64,000 nucleotides of DNA. Source: Planktothrix sp. FACHB-1365 (GTDB lineage: Bacteria; Cyanobacteriota; Cyanobacteriia; Cyanobacteriales; Microcoleaceae). The position numbers and the translations under genes are program-made. The stretch spans positions 1 through 64,000 of the forward strand of contig NZ_JACJSC010000012.1 of assembly GCF_014697575.1 (NCBI RefSeq). The letters run 5' to 3'. Under the pieces are notes generated by a model. It was not told where the DNA came from, ran no database searches, and worked only from the letters and a program-made list of their open reading frames with translations. Of this stretch, positions 28,700-38,546 are shown in pieces; the first letter of the stretch is position 1; every line of letters begins with the position of its first letter.

Positions 28700-30130
28700 A
28701 TGAAAAAAAAATTATTCGGTGGTTTAATCTATTTTTTGAGTCTATCCCAACCCGTTTGGGGTCAAACTGAATCTGCTTCTCAAAAAATCTGTCCAACAGA
28801 ACTAGAACCCGCCATTAATACCCTTGTAAATCGTCCCCAATTTCAACAATCTCGCTGGGGAATTTTAATCGAAACCTTAACCCCCGGTACAACTCTTTAT
28901 AATCGAGATAGTCAATATTATTTTATTCCCGCTTCAACGGTTAAACTCTTAACAACGGCTGCGGCTTTCCAAAAATTAGGAGCAAATTTTAAAATCAGAA
29001 CCTCGGTTTATGGGGATCATCAAGGGAATATTTATATTGTTGGAAGAGGCGATCCCAGTTTAACCGAAACTCAACTGAAAGATTTAGCACAACAGTTAAA
29101 AAATAAAGGGATTAATCAGATTAATCAATTAATTGCGGTCGATGGTTATTTTACAGGTTCACCCATAAATTCTACTTGGCAATGGGAAGATGTACAAGCG
29201 GGTTATGGTGCACCGATTAATAGTTTAATATTAAATCAAAATTCCTTAGATTTAATTCTTTCTCCCCAAGGGGTCGGACAACCGTTAAAAGTAAATTGGG
29301 TACGTCCAGAACAAGCAACAGCTTGGACAATAGAAAATCAAACCAAAACGGTTAATAAAAATGAACCGGAATTTATAGAGATTGGACGAGATTTAACTAA
29401 ACCCATTATTCGAGTTTCAGGACAATTAAGAGTCGGTGCGGAACCTGAACCCGTTTATGTCGCCGTTGTGGAACCGACGGAGAATTTTATTCAAGAATTT
29501 AAGCAGGTTTTAATTAATTCGGGAATTCAAGTTTTGCAAACTTCAATTGCGGTTAATTTTTCCTATCCTTCAGAAGAATTAGCCTGGGTAGAATCTCCCC
29601 CTTTATCTGAATTAATTAAAACCCTAAATTTAGAAAGTAATAATGTTTTTGCTGAGTCTCTCTTAAGAACTTTAGGGGTACAAAATTCTCGGTCTGATAG
29701 TGTAGAATCAGGATTAAAAGAAATTCAATTAATGTTAACCCAATTAGGCGTTAATCCCCAGGGTTATCACTTAGTTGATGGTTCAGGACTCTCTCAGAAT
29801 AATTTAGTGACTCCTTTAGCTTTAGTTCAAACTTTAAGACTAATGACAGGTTCTCCCGTTACAGAATTATATCAGAATTCCCTCCCCGTTGCGGGAATCA
29901 GTGGCACATTAAAAGGACGATTTCAAGATAGTTCGGCTGTCGGAATTGTCCAAGCAAAAACGGGAACTTTAACCGGAGTTTCATCCTTAGCCGGGTATAT
30001 TTCTCCCCCTGATTATCAACCGTTAGTTTTTAGTATTATGATTAATCAAACTCACTTACCCACGTCAGAACTCAGAAAAGCTATTGATGATATTGTATTA
30101 TTATTAACCCGCTTAAAATCCTGCCCTTAA
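28700..30130 (+). CDS. dacB: D-alanyl-D-alanine carboxypeptidase/endopeptidase (PBP4 type)
   Basis: 476 aa periplasmic serine peptidase (S13). A Sec signal (LFGGLIYFLSLSQPVWG) leads into the S-x-x-K motif STVKLLTTAAAF, S-N-N in LNLESNNVFAESLLR and K-T-G in VQAKTGTLTGVSSLAGY. Typical PBP4 length with the inserted domain between SxxK and SxN. Confidence 0.93.
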   Translation: MKKKLFGGLIYFLSLSQPVWGQTESASQKICPTELEPAINTLVNRPQFQQSRWGILIETLTPGTTLYNRDSQYYFIPASTVKLLTTAAAFQKLGANFKIRTSVYGDHQGNIYIVGRGDPSLTETQLKDLAQQLKNKGINQINQLIAVDGYFTGSPINSTWQWEDVQAGYGAPINSLILNQNSLDLILSPQGVGQPLKVNWVRPEQATAWTIENQTKTVNKNEPEFIEIGRDLTKPIIRVSGQLRVGAEPEPVYVAVVEPTENFIQEFKQVLINSGIQVLQTSIAVNFSYPSEELAWVESPPLSELIKTLNLESNNVFAESLLRTLGVQNSRSDSVESGLKEIQLMLTQLGVNPQGYHLVDGSGLSQNNLVTPLALVQTLRLMTGSPVTELYQNSLPVAGISGTLKGRFQDSSAVGIVQAKTGTLTGVSSLAGYISPPDYQPLVFSIMINQTHLPTSELRKAIDDIVLLLTRLKSCP

Positions 30131-30247
30131 CCTTTGTTTTTGCTCCCTTTCAAAAGGGTAGCTAACCCATAACAATATCGGGAATGGGCTGAAGAATAAC
30201 AACAAGTTTTTGATATAATTTTGATACTATTTTAATCCGACTTGAGA

Positions 30248-31102
30248 ATGAACGTACCCACAGCCACTTTATTAGTCTCTTGTCCTGACCAAAAAGGGTT
30301 AGTTGCTAAAATTGCGAATTTCATTTACTCTAATGGGGGAAATATTATTTATGCTGATCAACATACGGATTTTACGGCTAACATTTTTTTAACTCGAATT
30401 GAATGGCAATTAGACGGATTTAATTTACCCCGTGATGTCATTGCACCTGCTTTTAGTGCCATTGCTAAACCCTTAAATGCCCATTGGCAATTGCATTTTT
30501 CCGATACCATTCCTCGGTTATCCATTTGGGTGACAAAACAAGATCATTGTTTATTAGATTTACTCTGGCGATGGCAAGCTCAAGAACTAATAGCAGAAAT
30601 TCCCTTAATGATCAGTAATCATTTAAAATTAAAACCCCTTGCTGATCAATTTGGCATTGATTTTTATCATTTACCCATTACAGCAGAAAATAAATTAGAA
30701 CAAGAAGCTCAACAGTTAGAACTCTTAAAAAAATATAAAATTGATTTAGTCGTTCTTGCTAAATATATGCAGATTTTAAGTCCTCAAATTGTCGATAATT
30801 ATTCTAAAATTATCAATATTCACCATTCTTTTCTCCCGGCTTTTGCGGGTGCAAATCCCTATCAACGAGCCCATGAACGGGGGGTTAAAATTATTGGGGC
30901 AACCGCCCATTATGTCACGGCAGATTTAGACGAGGGGCCAATTATTGAACAGGATGTTGTGCGGGTCAGCCATCGAGACACCGTAGAAGATTTAATTAGA
31001 AAAGGTAAAGATTTAGAACGATTGGTTTTAGCGAGGGCCGTTCGTTTACACTTACAAAATCGCGTGTTAGTCTATGGAAATCGAACAGTTGTTTTTGCTT
31101 AA
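30248..31102 (+). CDS. purU: Formyltetrahydrofolate deformylase
   Basis: 284 aa from the ATG at 30248; a TTG 6 bp upstream is in frame. The N-terminal ACT domain (LLVSCPDQKGLVAKIANFIYSNGGNII) is followed by a formyltransferase fold with the catalytic segment INIHHSFLPAFAGANPYQ and ATAHYVTADLDEGPIIEQDV. It releases formate and tetrahydrofolate, balancing one-carbon pools. Confidence 0.95.
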   Translation: MNVPTATLLVSCPDQKGLVAKIANFIYSNGGNIIYADQHTDFTANIFLTRIEWQLDGFNLPRDVIAPAFSAIAKPLNAHWQLHFSDTIPRLSIWVTKQDHCLLDLLWRWQAQELIAEIPLMISNHLKLKPLADQFGIDFYHLPITAENKLEQEAQQLELLKKYKIDLVVLAKYMQILSPQIVDNYSKIINIHHSFLPAFAGANPYQRAHERGVKIIGATAHYVTADLDEGPIIEQDVVRVSHRDTVEDLIRKGKDLERLVLARAVRLHLQNRVLVYGNRTVVFA

Positions 31103-31122
31103 ATTCTCAAAAGGATGATCCC

Positions 31123-31668
31123 ATGAGCCAAACTTTACAAGAGTTACAAACAGAATGGAACAGCATTAAAGCAGAAGTTAATGCCATTAAATTTCAATAT
31201 GATACCTTGCGAAATAAGCGTTCTAACCTTCATGTTACGGTCTTATTTACCTCAGATTCTTCTCCAGAATCTCTAGCACTCCTACAACAACAAACTCAAG
31301 AAGAAGCTAATCGCTGGTCATTGGATTTACAACAACTCGATCAAGAAATTCAAGCCACTCGTATTAAATTAAGACAAATCCGTGCTAAACTAGCGGTTAA
31401 ACAAGCACAAATCTATCGATTTCAAGCTCAACAAAATTGGATTCAACTGAAACAACAGTATGAACGCATTAATCAATTATCAAATTCTTTAGAAGCCGAA
31501 ATTTTATCCTTCTATAAAACGGCTGGAAATTTTTCACCCCTTCCTGAAGAATGGCTTCCTAAACACCCTCAATTATTAGAGCTAGAAATGACTCATATTC
31601 CTTATATTCAATTGGAAGAAAAACAATTTAAGCTAATAGGTAAACCGATTGATTTTAATCGCGAATGA
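31123..31668 (+). CDS. Coiled-coil protein of unknown function
   Basis: 181 aa, mostly heptad-like helices rich in Q, E, L and K (residues about 1-40 and 65-125), with no signal peptide. AAAGGATG lies before the start. It overlaps the M28 peptidase gene by 4 bp (ATGA), so translation is coupled. No family recognised. Confidence 0.6.
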   Translation: MSQTLQELQTEWNSIKAEVNAIKFQYDTLRNKRSNLHVTVLFTSDSSPESLALLQQQTQEEANRWSLDLQQLDQEIQATRIKLRQIRAKLAVKQAQIYRFQAQQNWIQLKQQYERINQLSNSLEAEILSFYKTAGNFSPLPEEWLPKHPQLLELEMTHIPYIQLEEKQFKLIGKPIDFNRE

Positions 31669-32750
31669 AGATAAAACAGTGGGTTCATTTTTTTCTCGGT
31701 GGGGTGATCCTGATGGGGGTAATCCTGGGGTTTGTGCAAGGATTAGCAGAGCAGCAAATTCCTTCTAAACTGATTCCCCTTGAGAGTCCTAAAACCCCAA
31801 ACCTGGAATCTTTTTCAAGTTCTTCAATTTCTCCTCAATTCAATCCAATTAATCCCACTAAATTATGGGAGCATATTCAAGTTTTAGTAGGAGAACGATA
31901 TCAAGAATCTGACCGAGAACGGGTGAGAAATTATTTAACCCAGCAATTAGAATTATTGCAGTTGTCTCCCCGTTTACAATCCTTTAAACAGGGAGTTAAT
32001 ATTGTTGGTCAACGTCTAGGAACTGATCCAAAAGCAGGAGAAATTGTATTAGCTGCTCATTATGATACAGTTCCGAATTCTCCCGGTGCGGATGATAATG
32101 CCAGTGGAGTTGCTGTTGTTTTAGAAATTGCCCGTTTATTGGCTGAAAAATCCACGCCTAAAACCTTAACGATTGTCTTTTTTGATCAAGAAGAAGTTGG
32201 ACTTTTAGGCAGTTTTGCCTTTACCGGAAAGCCAGAAAATCTAACACATTTACAAGCTGCTATTATATTAGATATGGTGGGTTATGCTTGCCACACTCCG
32301 GGCTGTCAAACCTATCCCCCTGGATTAACAGTAACTCCCCTTTTAGAAGCAGCCGGAATTGAATTTCCAGATCGGGGAGAATTTTTAACCGGAGTTGGAG
32401 AAGTTCAAAATTTACCCTTATTAAAAATCTTTCAAGCTGTCGATCAATCCCTGAGACTTTCAAATTCTTCATCCCTAAAAATTCCCCCCTTAGTAACGCT
32501 TCCCATTCCCTTAAAAGGGTTATTGACACCCGATGTTTTACGCAGTGACCATGCGCCTTTTTGGTATCAAGAAATACCAGCCGTTTTACTGACAGATACG
32601 GCAAATTTGCGATCGCCTCATTATCATCAACCCAGTGATACCCTCTCTCATTTAGATCCTGAATTTTTTGAAGGATCAGCCCAAATCATTTATAATGTCA
32701 TTGTTGAACTTCTGAACAGTCAAACTGCTTTTACGGTTTCCCCCTCTTAA
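31665..32750 (+). CDS. M28 family zinc metallopeptidase
   Basis: 361 aa. An N-terminal membrane anchor or signal (VHFFLGGVILMGVILGFVQG) precedes the M28 domain. Zinc ligands are H and D in AAHYDTVPNSPGADDNASG, E-E in FFDQEEVGLLGSFAF, D in AIILDMVGYACHTPGC and H near the end. The loop SDHAPFWYQEIPAVLLTDTA matches aminopeptidase-type M28 members. Probably extracytoplasmic. Confidence 0.88.
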   Translation: MKIKQWVHFFLGGVILMGVILGFVQGLAEQQIPSKLIPLESPKTPNLESFSSSSISPQFNPINPTKLWEHIQVLVGERYQESDRERVRNYLTQQLELLQLSPRLQSFKQGVNIVGQRLGTDPKAGEIVLAAHYDTVPNSPGADDNASGVAVVLEIARLLAEKSTPKTLTIVFFDQEEVGLLGSFAFTGKPENLTHLQAAIILDMVGYACHTPGCQTYPPGLTVTPLLEAAGIEFPDRGEFLTGVGEVQNLPLLKIFQAVDQSLRLSNSSSLKIPPLVTLPIPLKGLLTPDVLRSDHAPFWYQEIPAVLLTDTANLRSPHYHQPSDTLSHLDPEFFEGSAQIIYNVIVELLNSQTAFTVSPS

Positions 32751-32771
32751 TCATCAACCTATAAAATAACG

Positions 32772-34601
32772 ATGAATACTAAAGAAAACCTACAACGGCT
32801 CTTATTAGATCTCGATAACCGAGGTTACAAAGCTTATAAAGATATTTTAGGGACTTATGAATTCCCCGATTTTACCTTAATTATTGATTATGTTCAAGGT
32901 GATCCCTTTGCAGCACCGAGTAAATTTCGGGTTCATATTCCCCCAAATGTTGCCGGATTTCCCCCGGAATTATATCGCTCCCGCAGCCGTGAAATAGCCC
33001 TCCGCGATTATCTCATTCGTGAATTTGATCACACAGCACGGGAGATTAGTAGTCATCGAGGAACAGGCAAAAGTGGCATGATTGCGGTGACAAAAATGGG
33101 TCAAGAAATCCTGGAACGCACATCAGCTTCATTGATTAAAATTACCCCCTCTTCTCCTAAACCCATTATAGGGGGAAACCCGGCATTACAACGCGCTCGT
33201 CCAACACTTTCAACTTCAGAAAAAGGCATTGAAATGCGCTTTTTTGTCGGACTTCCAGCACGGGGACGGAATATTTTAGGCCGTCAAGCAGCGATGATGA
33301 TTTGTGATGATATTCCGGCAATTGTAGACCGAGCTTTACGATATCAAAACTTAGATGGGGAAGCAATTAAACGTCACGTTGAAATGGCGGAAGATGCGGA
33401 TTGGTTGCGAGAACAAATAGCCGAAAAAGAGTTAGTTGCTTTTGTTGCGAATGGCGCAATTTTACCCCGTCGAAGTGGGGTTGATAGCCGTCCTTTAGCA
33501 GACAATGTGATTGCATTTCAATCCCCAGAATCCTTAGAATTAGAGTTTAATTGTCCCAATCAAGGGATCATTAAAGGGCTGGGAATTCCCAAGGGGATTA
33601 CTTTAATTGTAGGAGGCGGTTATCATGGAAAATCAACGTTATTAAATGCAATTGAATTAGGGGTTTATAATCATATTCCGGGGGATGGTCGAGAATTTGT
33701 AATTACTAATCCCTCGGCGGTCAAAATTCGGGCAGAGGATGGTCGCAGTGTCTCAGGCGTTGATATTTCTCCGTTTATTAATCAACTGCCTCAAGGTCGT
33801 TCTACCACCGAATTTTCTACTGAAAATGCCAGTGGAAGTACCTCCCAAGCTGCTAATATTATGGAGGCATTAGAAGCTTTAGTTTTAGCTGAAAAACCAG
33901 AATCTTCCGCTATTCCTGCGGTGTTATTAGTCGATGAAGATACGGCGGCAACAAACTTTATGATCCGCGATCGCCGAATGCAAGAATTAATTGCTAAAGA
34001 TCAAGAACCGATTACCCCTTTTATTGATAAAGTTCGACAACTTTATACGGATCATAATGTTTCTACTATTTTAGTCATGGGCGGTAGTGGAGATTATTTT
34101 GATGTGGCGGATACTGTAATTGCAATGGAGAATTTTCAGGCGCTAGAATTAACGGCAAAAGCTAAAGAAATCGCCCGTGAATATAGCACAGGTCGCACCT
34201 TAGAAGGGGGTGAAGCGTTTGGGGTTATTCGCCCTCGAATTCCCATTTCTGAAAGCTTAGATCCCAGTCGTGGCCGTTGGGATGTTCGGATTAAAGTTCG
34301 AGATGTAGATGAGGTATTATTTGGAACGGAAGATATTGATGTTTCTGCGGTAGAACAAATTGTTTCTAAAGACCAATTAAGAGCGATCGCCGCCGCAATG
34401 GTTTATGCTAAACAAAACTATATTAATGGGGAGAAAACATTACCTCAAATTTTAGATGCTGTTATGCAGGATATTGCCACAAAAGGGTTAGATGTTATCA
34501 CTCCCTTTCCCCAAGGAGATTTAGCAATCTTTAGACGGTTTGAATTAGCCGCAGCGATTAACAGAATTAGAACCTTAGAAGTCAGCACCTTGCTTGCTTA
34601 A
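32772..34601 (+). CDS. ABC-class predicted ATPase (COG3044-like)
   Basis: 609 aa. The P-loop GGGYHGKSTLLNAIELG and the Walker B VLLVDEDTAATNFMIRD are clear, with the signature region QGRSTTEFSTENASGSTSQAANI. The N-terminal part is DUF-like and the C-terminus helical. It matches the uncharacterised ABC_ATPase family in bacteria. It has no membrane partner and is probably a cytosolic nucleic-acid-related ATPase, but this is inference. Confidence 0.8.
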   Translation: MNTKENLQRLLLDLDNRGYKAYKDILGTYEFPDFTLIIDYVQGDPFAAPSKFRVHIPPNVAGFPPELYRSRSREIALRDYLIREFDHTAREISSHRGTGKSGMIAVTKMGQEILERTSASLIKITPSSPKPIIGGNPALQRARPTLSTSEKGIEMRFFVGLPARGRNILGRQAAMMICDDIPAIVDRALRYQNLDGEAIKRHVEMAEDADWLREQIAEKELVAFVANGAILPRRSGVDSRPLADNVIAFQSPESLELEFNCPNQGIIKGLGIPKGITLIVGGGYHGKSTLLNAIELGVYNHIPGDGREFVITNPSAVKIRAEDGRSVSGVDISPFINQLPQGRSTTEFSTENASGSTSQAANIMEALEALVLAEKPESSAIPAVLLVDEDTAATNFMIRDRRMQELIAKDQEPITPFIDKVRQLYTDHNVSTILVMGGSGDYFDVADTVIAMENFQALELTAKAKEIAREYSTGRTLEGGEAFGVIRPRIPISESLDPSRGRWDVRIKVRDVDEVLFGTEDIDVSAVEQIVSKDQLRAIAAAMVYAKQNYINGEKTLPQILDAVMQDIATKGLDVITPFPQGDLAIFRRFELAAAINRIRTLEVSTLLA

Positions 34602-34724
34602 GGGGGGATCACAGAGTTAAAATCCCCTGAAGGGGAAATCAAACCATCAAAGTCCCCCTTTTTAAGGGGGATTTAGGGGGATCTAATAACCTGTTTAATT
34701 ATTGATTTTTTATTTTTAATAATT
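34602..34724. repeat. AAGGGGGAT-type dispersed repeats
   Basis: Hairpins TCCCCT-GA-AGGGGA (34623-34636) and CCCCCTT-TTT-AAGGGGG (34654-34670), followed by another AGGGGGAT copy. They could end transcription of the ATPase gene. Confidence 0.7.
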
Positions 34725-35846
34725 ATGTCAAATCTGCCAATTCGAGTCAATGTAGTGTTTGGAACTCGCCCAGAGGCGATTAAATTAGCACCTGTCATTC
34801 AACAGTTAAAACAAACCCCTGGGTTTGAAACGCAGGTGATTTTAACAGGTCAACATCGAGAGATGGTTTCCCAGGTGATGACGTTATTTAATTTAACGGC
34901 AGATCACGATTTAAACATCATGCAGCCACAACAAACCTTGACGGATATTACCTGCGGAAGTTTACAAGGATTAGAAGATTTATTTAAACAATTTAATCCC
35001 CATTTAGTCTTAGTTCAAGGAGATACAACAACGGCTTTCGCGGCGAGTTTGGCGGCGTTTTATCAAAAAATTCCCGTTGGTCACGTTGAAGCAGGATTAC
35101 GCACCAATGATGTGTTTAATCCCTATCCTGAAGAGGCAAATCGTCGGTTAATATCTCAGTTAACACAATTCCATTTTGCACCCACAACTCAAGCCGTTCA
35201 AAACTTAAAAAATTCCGGGGTTTTGGGAGAAATTCATCATACGGGAAATACGGTCATTGATGCTTTATTATCCGTTGCTCAAAAACAACCTCAGTTGCAT
35301 ATTCCTGAATTAAATAATAATCCCTATCGGTTAATTTTAGCAACGGTTCATCGTCGAGAAAATTGGGGAGAACCGCTTCAGGGAATCGCTGAAGGATTTT
35401 TACAAATTCTCAATAAATTTCCTGATACGGCGTTATTATTACCTTTACATCGAAACCCAATAGTGAGGGAACCCTTAACAGAACGATTAGGAAATCATCC
35501 CAGGGTCTTTTTAACAGAACCGTTAGATTATACGGAATTAGTCGCAGCGATTGATCGTTGTTATTTTTTATTAACAGATTCGGGAGGATTACAAGAGGAA
35601 GCACCGAGTTTAGGAAAACCGGTTTTAGTGTTAAGAACAACAACAGAACGTCCTGAAGCCGTGGAAGCAGGAACAGCTAAATTAGTAGGAACAGAAGCGG
35701 CGGATATTTTTACAGAGGCAAGTGTATTATTAAAGAATGAAATTGCCTATCAAAATATGGCAAATGCGATTAATCCCTTTGGAGATGGTCAGGCTTCAGA
35801 ACGAATTATTAATATTATTAAGTTAAACTATAGCAATCCCAAATAG
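34725..35846 (+). CDS. wecB: UDP-N-acetylglucosamine 2-epimerase (non-hydrolysing)
   Basis: 373 aa, GT-B-like fold. Blocks VVFGTRPEAIKLAPVIQ, TGQHREM, VQGDTTTAFAASLAAF, GHVEAGLRT, PEEANRRL, HRRENWG, LTDSGGLQEEAPSLGKPVLVLR.TTERPEAVEAGT are diagnostic. It supplies UDP-ManNAc for surface polysaccharides. It is the last housekeeping gene before the CRISPR locus. Confidence 0.95.
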   Translation: MSNLPIRVNVVFGTRPEAIKLAPVIQQLKQTPGFETQVILTGQHREMVSQVMTLFNLTADHDLNIMQPQQTLTDITCGSLQGLEDLFKQFNPHLVLVQGDTTTAFAASLAAFYQKIPVGHVEAGLRTNDVFNPYPEEANRRLISQLTQFHFAPTTQAVQNLKNSGVLGEIHHTGNTVIDALLSVAQKQPQLHIPELNNNPYRLILATVHRRENWGEPLQGIAEGFLQILNKFPDTALLLPLHRNPIVREPLTERLGNHPRVFLTEPLDYTELVAAIDRCYFLLTDSGGLQEEAPSLGKPVLVLRTTTERPEAVEAGTAKLVGTEAADIFTEASVLLKNEIAYQNMANAINPFGDGQASERIINIIKLNYSNPK

Positions 35847-35926
35847 GTTGTAATAATTCACAACTGATATGAAACAGCCAGAAGTCTTATCCCTGTTCCC
35901 TTTTAATCAAGAATTTTCAACACAAC

Positions 35927-37366
35927 TCAAATAGGATTGCTATAGTTCAATAGCTCCTGTGAAGCTTCTTGATGTAATTGTTGGCGCACAGCTAAAGGGG
36001 CAATAACTTCTCCATTCGGTCGCCAATCTCGTAAACGCATTAAAACATTAATATCTCCCAAACGAATCCAGGCTTGATAGTAAATATCACTTTCAGAACG
36101 GTTTCTTAAAATTTCTAAAATTTGGTTTTGTTCTGTAGTATTTTTAATCTCTCGGCGAACAAGTTGAGGAATTTGACGATAATTAACTGGCTTAAAAGTA
36201 TGATGCCTTTTAGTATTGTCAACATACCAACGAGCAAATTGAGGTGTAAATCTGATCAGTAATAATGCACGGGGTAGATAAAAATTAAAACCCCAAGCTT
36301 CATCCAAATAATCTTTCACTTGAGTTGATAAAGGGAGTTGACCTGTACGCCAGAGTTCTTTAAGTTCTTTAGGAATATTCGGATCACCCCAAGGCAGGAT
36401 TTTTAATCGCTTAGAAGCAATCCGATCTAAACGATAATTATGCCAGCCGAATTTTCCATCTGGATCAAAACCATAAGCACTTAGATATTTAGCCCGCCTA
36501 ACATAATGCAAACAAACCGGGTAAACCGTTACTAACACTTGTTTTTCTTCAAAAGCTATCCAATATTTAAACTGAACAACACTACCTTCATGCTTGTGCC
36601 ATAAAGAATCTAATTGCTCTTGATAAGTATCTACTCGGTCTTGAGCTTCTCCAGAAAGAATATAATCCAGTTCAATAAAAATTCGTTGTTGCGGTTCCGA
36701 ACTCAACTGATAGGAACTTCCTTGAGAATCTGTTACTTGTTCCCATAAAGATTGTACCGTTAAGGCTAAATTCGGTTCAACAAAAGCAACAGAATCCAAA
36801 ATCTGCAAAAGTTCCCAAGTTTGTTGATGAGATAATTGAGTAAAACTTAAGGTTGAACTGTTATCAACCGGAGGAGACGGCCAGTGCTTAGAATCTACCC
36901 ATTGATAACATCCCGAAGAATATTTTAACCATCCCTGAAGTTGTAACTGTTTTAGGTCATCTCGAATCGAGCGATGTACCGTAGCAAAGGGACATTTTTG
37001 TAACTGCTCTTGCAAAGATTCCGCAGTTAATCCAGTCATTTGCATCACGGTTTGACACCATTGTAATTGATTCTGTGACTCTACAATCCAATCATAAAAT
37101 TGCTGATGGCAAATACAATTCGGGTCATCACAAGTTTCTAGCTTTCCCTCTCGGTTGAGGTGTTCCTGTTGAGGATGAGTCGAAGCAAATAAACGTTTTC
37201 GTAAATCTCGATAGGTAAATGAGTCAGACAAACTTTCTCGCCAATAGGATTCAGGGCCATAGAATCGATGCAGCAATACCCACAGCCGCATAGCCCGTTG
37301 CAACCGATTCGCCAATTGACCGCCGGCTAACCAGTTGAGAATTTGAGGACTGGGAGGATAAATAAA
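35927..37366 (-). CDS. CRISPR-associated WYL-domain regulator (TIGR03985-like)
   Basis: 479 aa from ATG 37366 (MFIYPPSPQILNWLAGGQLANR). An ATG at 37414 would add 16 residues spanning an 18-bp inverted-repeat motif that recurs non-coding upstream of cas8, so I prefer 37366. The C-terminal half has a WYL-like ligand domain (VYPVCLHYVRRAKYLSAYG...HNYRLDRIASKRLKIL). The family occurs in cyanobacterial CRISPR loci. WYL proteins often repress cas promoters and sense nucleotides. The gene is divergent from csx3. Confidence 0.75.
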   Translation of the reverse strand, partial: FIYPPSPQILNWLAGGQLANRLQRAMRLWVLLHRFYGPESYWRESLSDSFTYRDLRKRLFASTHPQQEHLNREGKLETCDDPNCICHQQFYDWIVESQNQLQWCQTVMQMTGLTAESLQEQLQKCPFATVHRSIRDDLKQLQLQGWLKYSSGCYQWVDSKHWPSPPVDNSSTLSFTQLSHQQTWELLQILDSVAFVEPNLALTVQSLWEQVTDSQGSSYQLSSEPQQRIFIELDYILSGEAQDRVDTYQEQLDSLWHKHEGSVVQFKYWIAFEEKQVLVTVYPVCLHYVRRAKYLSAYGFDPDGKFGWHNYRLDRIASKRLKILPWGDPNIPKELKELWRTGQLPLSTQVKDYLDEAWGFNFYLPRALLLIRFTPQFARWYVDNTKRHHTFKPVNYRQIPQLVRREIKNTTEQNQILEILRNRSESDIYYQAWIRLGDINVLMRLRDWRPNGEVIAPLAVRQQLHQEASQELLNYSNPI

Positions 37367-37385
37367 CATCGGGTTAGTCAAGTTT

Positions 37386-37403
37386 GGAAGACCCCGGTTC
37401 CAT
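37386..37403. promoter_or_regulatory. Candidate operator, copy 1 (TGGAAGACCCCGGTTCCA)
   Basis: An inverted repeat of the form TGGAA-N8-TTCCA lies between the divergent WYL regulator and csx3 genes. The same 18-mer with one substitution lies at 52933-52950 upstream of cas8; including the flanking AGTT, 21 of 22 bases match. The symmetrical form and placement suggest a repressor site, perhaps for the adjacent WYL protein. Confidence 0.6.
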
Positions 37404-37446
37404 ACTGAAGTCATAATAACAGACAGTCATAACGTTTTCATCAGCC

Positions 37447-38364
37447 ATGAACCCCTTAGCAACTTCTGGTGTGCGCCTTTCTTTATCGAAGCACTGCAAT
37501 CCTCAAGGGTTAAAATACCAACTATTGACGGTGGAGTTAACTCGTAAAGATCGGATAATCTACCCTGAAGAATTAGCCGATGTGGAACTTCCCCCAGGTA
37601 TTGATACCCGAAATGGTGTGGTGATTTCCGGTCGGGGGCCGATGTGGTTACATGATTATCTCGTTTATGAATTGCACCCCACCGCTTGGATTGGTAGTTA
37701 TGAACCGCGATATCATTCTGCTATTGTGGTCGCTACCCACACCCGTTTAGTCAAAATTGGTCAAGTGATTCCTTTGGAACAGCAGGGAGAGGGTTTACTG
37801 TGTACGGGACTCATGGTTGTAGGGCCACCGGATAGTGGCAAAAGCGTATTCTCTCACGCGCTATTTACAGCTTTGATTTCCGAATATCCCCAGGTTTATT
37901 TACAACGAGCCAATTGGGATGGGGAAGGGAATTATCTGTTGGAATTGACACCCCAAGCTGATGGAAATGCAGAAAGATTTAAGGCAAATAATAAAGGAGA
38001 CTACACCCCCCATTTTTTCCCCTACCACGCCCAAGCCATTCTGCAACTGCGACGACAGCAATCTTTAGTGATTGTCGATGTCGGTGGGATGGTACAACCC
38101 CAAAAACAGCCGATTTTAGAAGCTTGTTCTCATTACTTGGTGATTAGTTCTCAGCCAGAAGAGGTGGAAAAATGGCATGAGTTTTGTCGAGGGTCAGGGA
38201 ACCTCCAACCTGTCGCTGTTATTCACAGTACATTAGACGAATGTGAAGTCATTCACCAACAAAAACCTTATTTAGAAATGACTTGTGGCCCTTGGATAAG
38301 TGGACAAACTCGCTCTATTCCAAGTCTTTTAATCCAGGAAATACAAAGATTAGTAAAGAAATAA
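37447..38364 (+). CDS. csx3: Csx3 fused to a P-loop ATPase domain
   Basis: 305 aa. Residues 20-110 are a Csx3 domain (YLVYELHPTAWIGSYEPRY). Csx3/Crn3 is a ring nuclease that degrades cyclic oligoadenylate messengers. The putative catalytic His is H77; the acidic position is E86 where the stand-alone copy has Asp. Residues 120-305 form an ATPase-like domain with Walker A G126-PPDSGKS133 and LVIVDVGG as a possible Walker B. First gene of the type III module, 80 bp from the regulator. The ATPase role is unknown. Confidence 0.82.
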   Translation: MNPLATSGVRLSLSKHCNPQGLKYQLLTVELTRKDRIIYPEELADVELPPGIDTRNGVVISGRGPMWLHDYLVYELHPTAWIGSYEPRYHSAIVVATHTRLVKIGQVIPLEQQGEGLLCTGLMVVGPPDSGKSVFSHALFTALISEYPQVYLQRANWDGEGNYLLELTPQADGNAERFKANNKGDYTPHFFPYHAQAILQLRRQQSLVIVDVGGMVQPQKQPILEACSHYLVISSQPEEVEKWHEFCRGSGNLQPVAVIHSTLDECEVIHQQKPYLEMTCGPWISGQTRSIPSLLIQEIQRLVKK

Positions 38365-38546
38365 GTCAGAAAATCAATTTTTTGTTGATTTGAGACCCTT
38401 TGCTTGACAGTTGTTCCCTTTTGGATTCAAGATTAATGATAGATATAAAGTGTTGTTTAAATTCTTCTCAATAAAACCTCCTCTACTAATTTAAGATTTC
38501 TTCTTTCTCATTTATTCCACAGTAAACCCACATTAGCTCTGATTTT

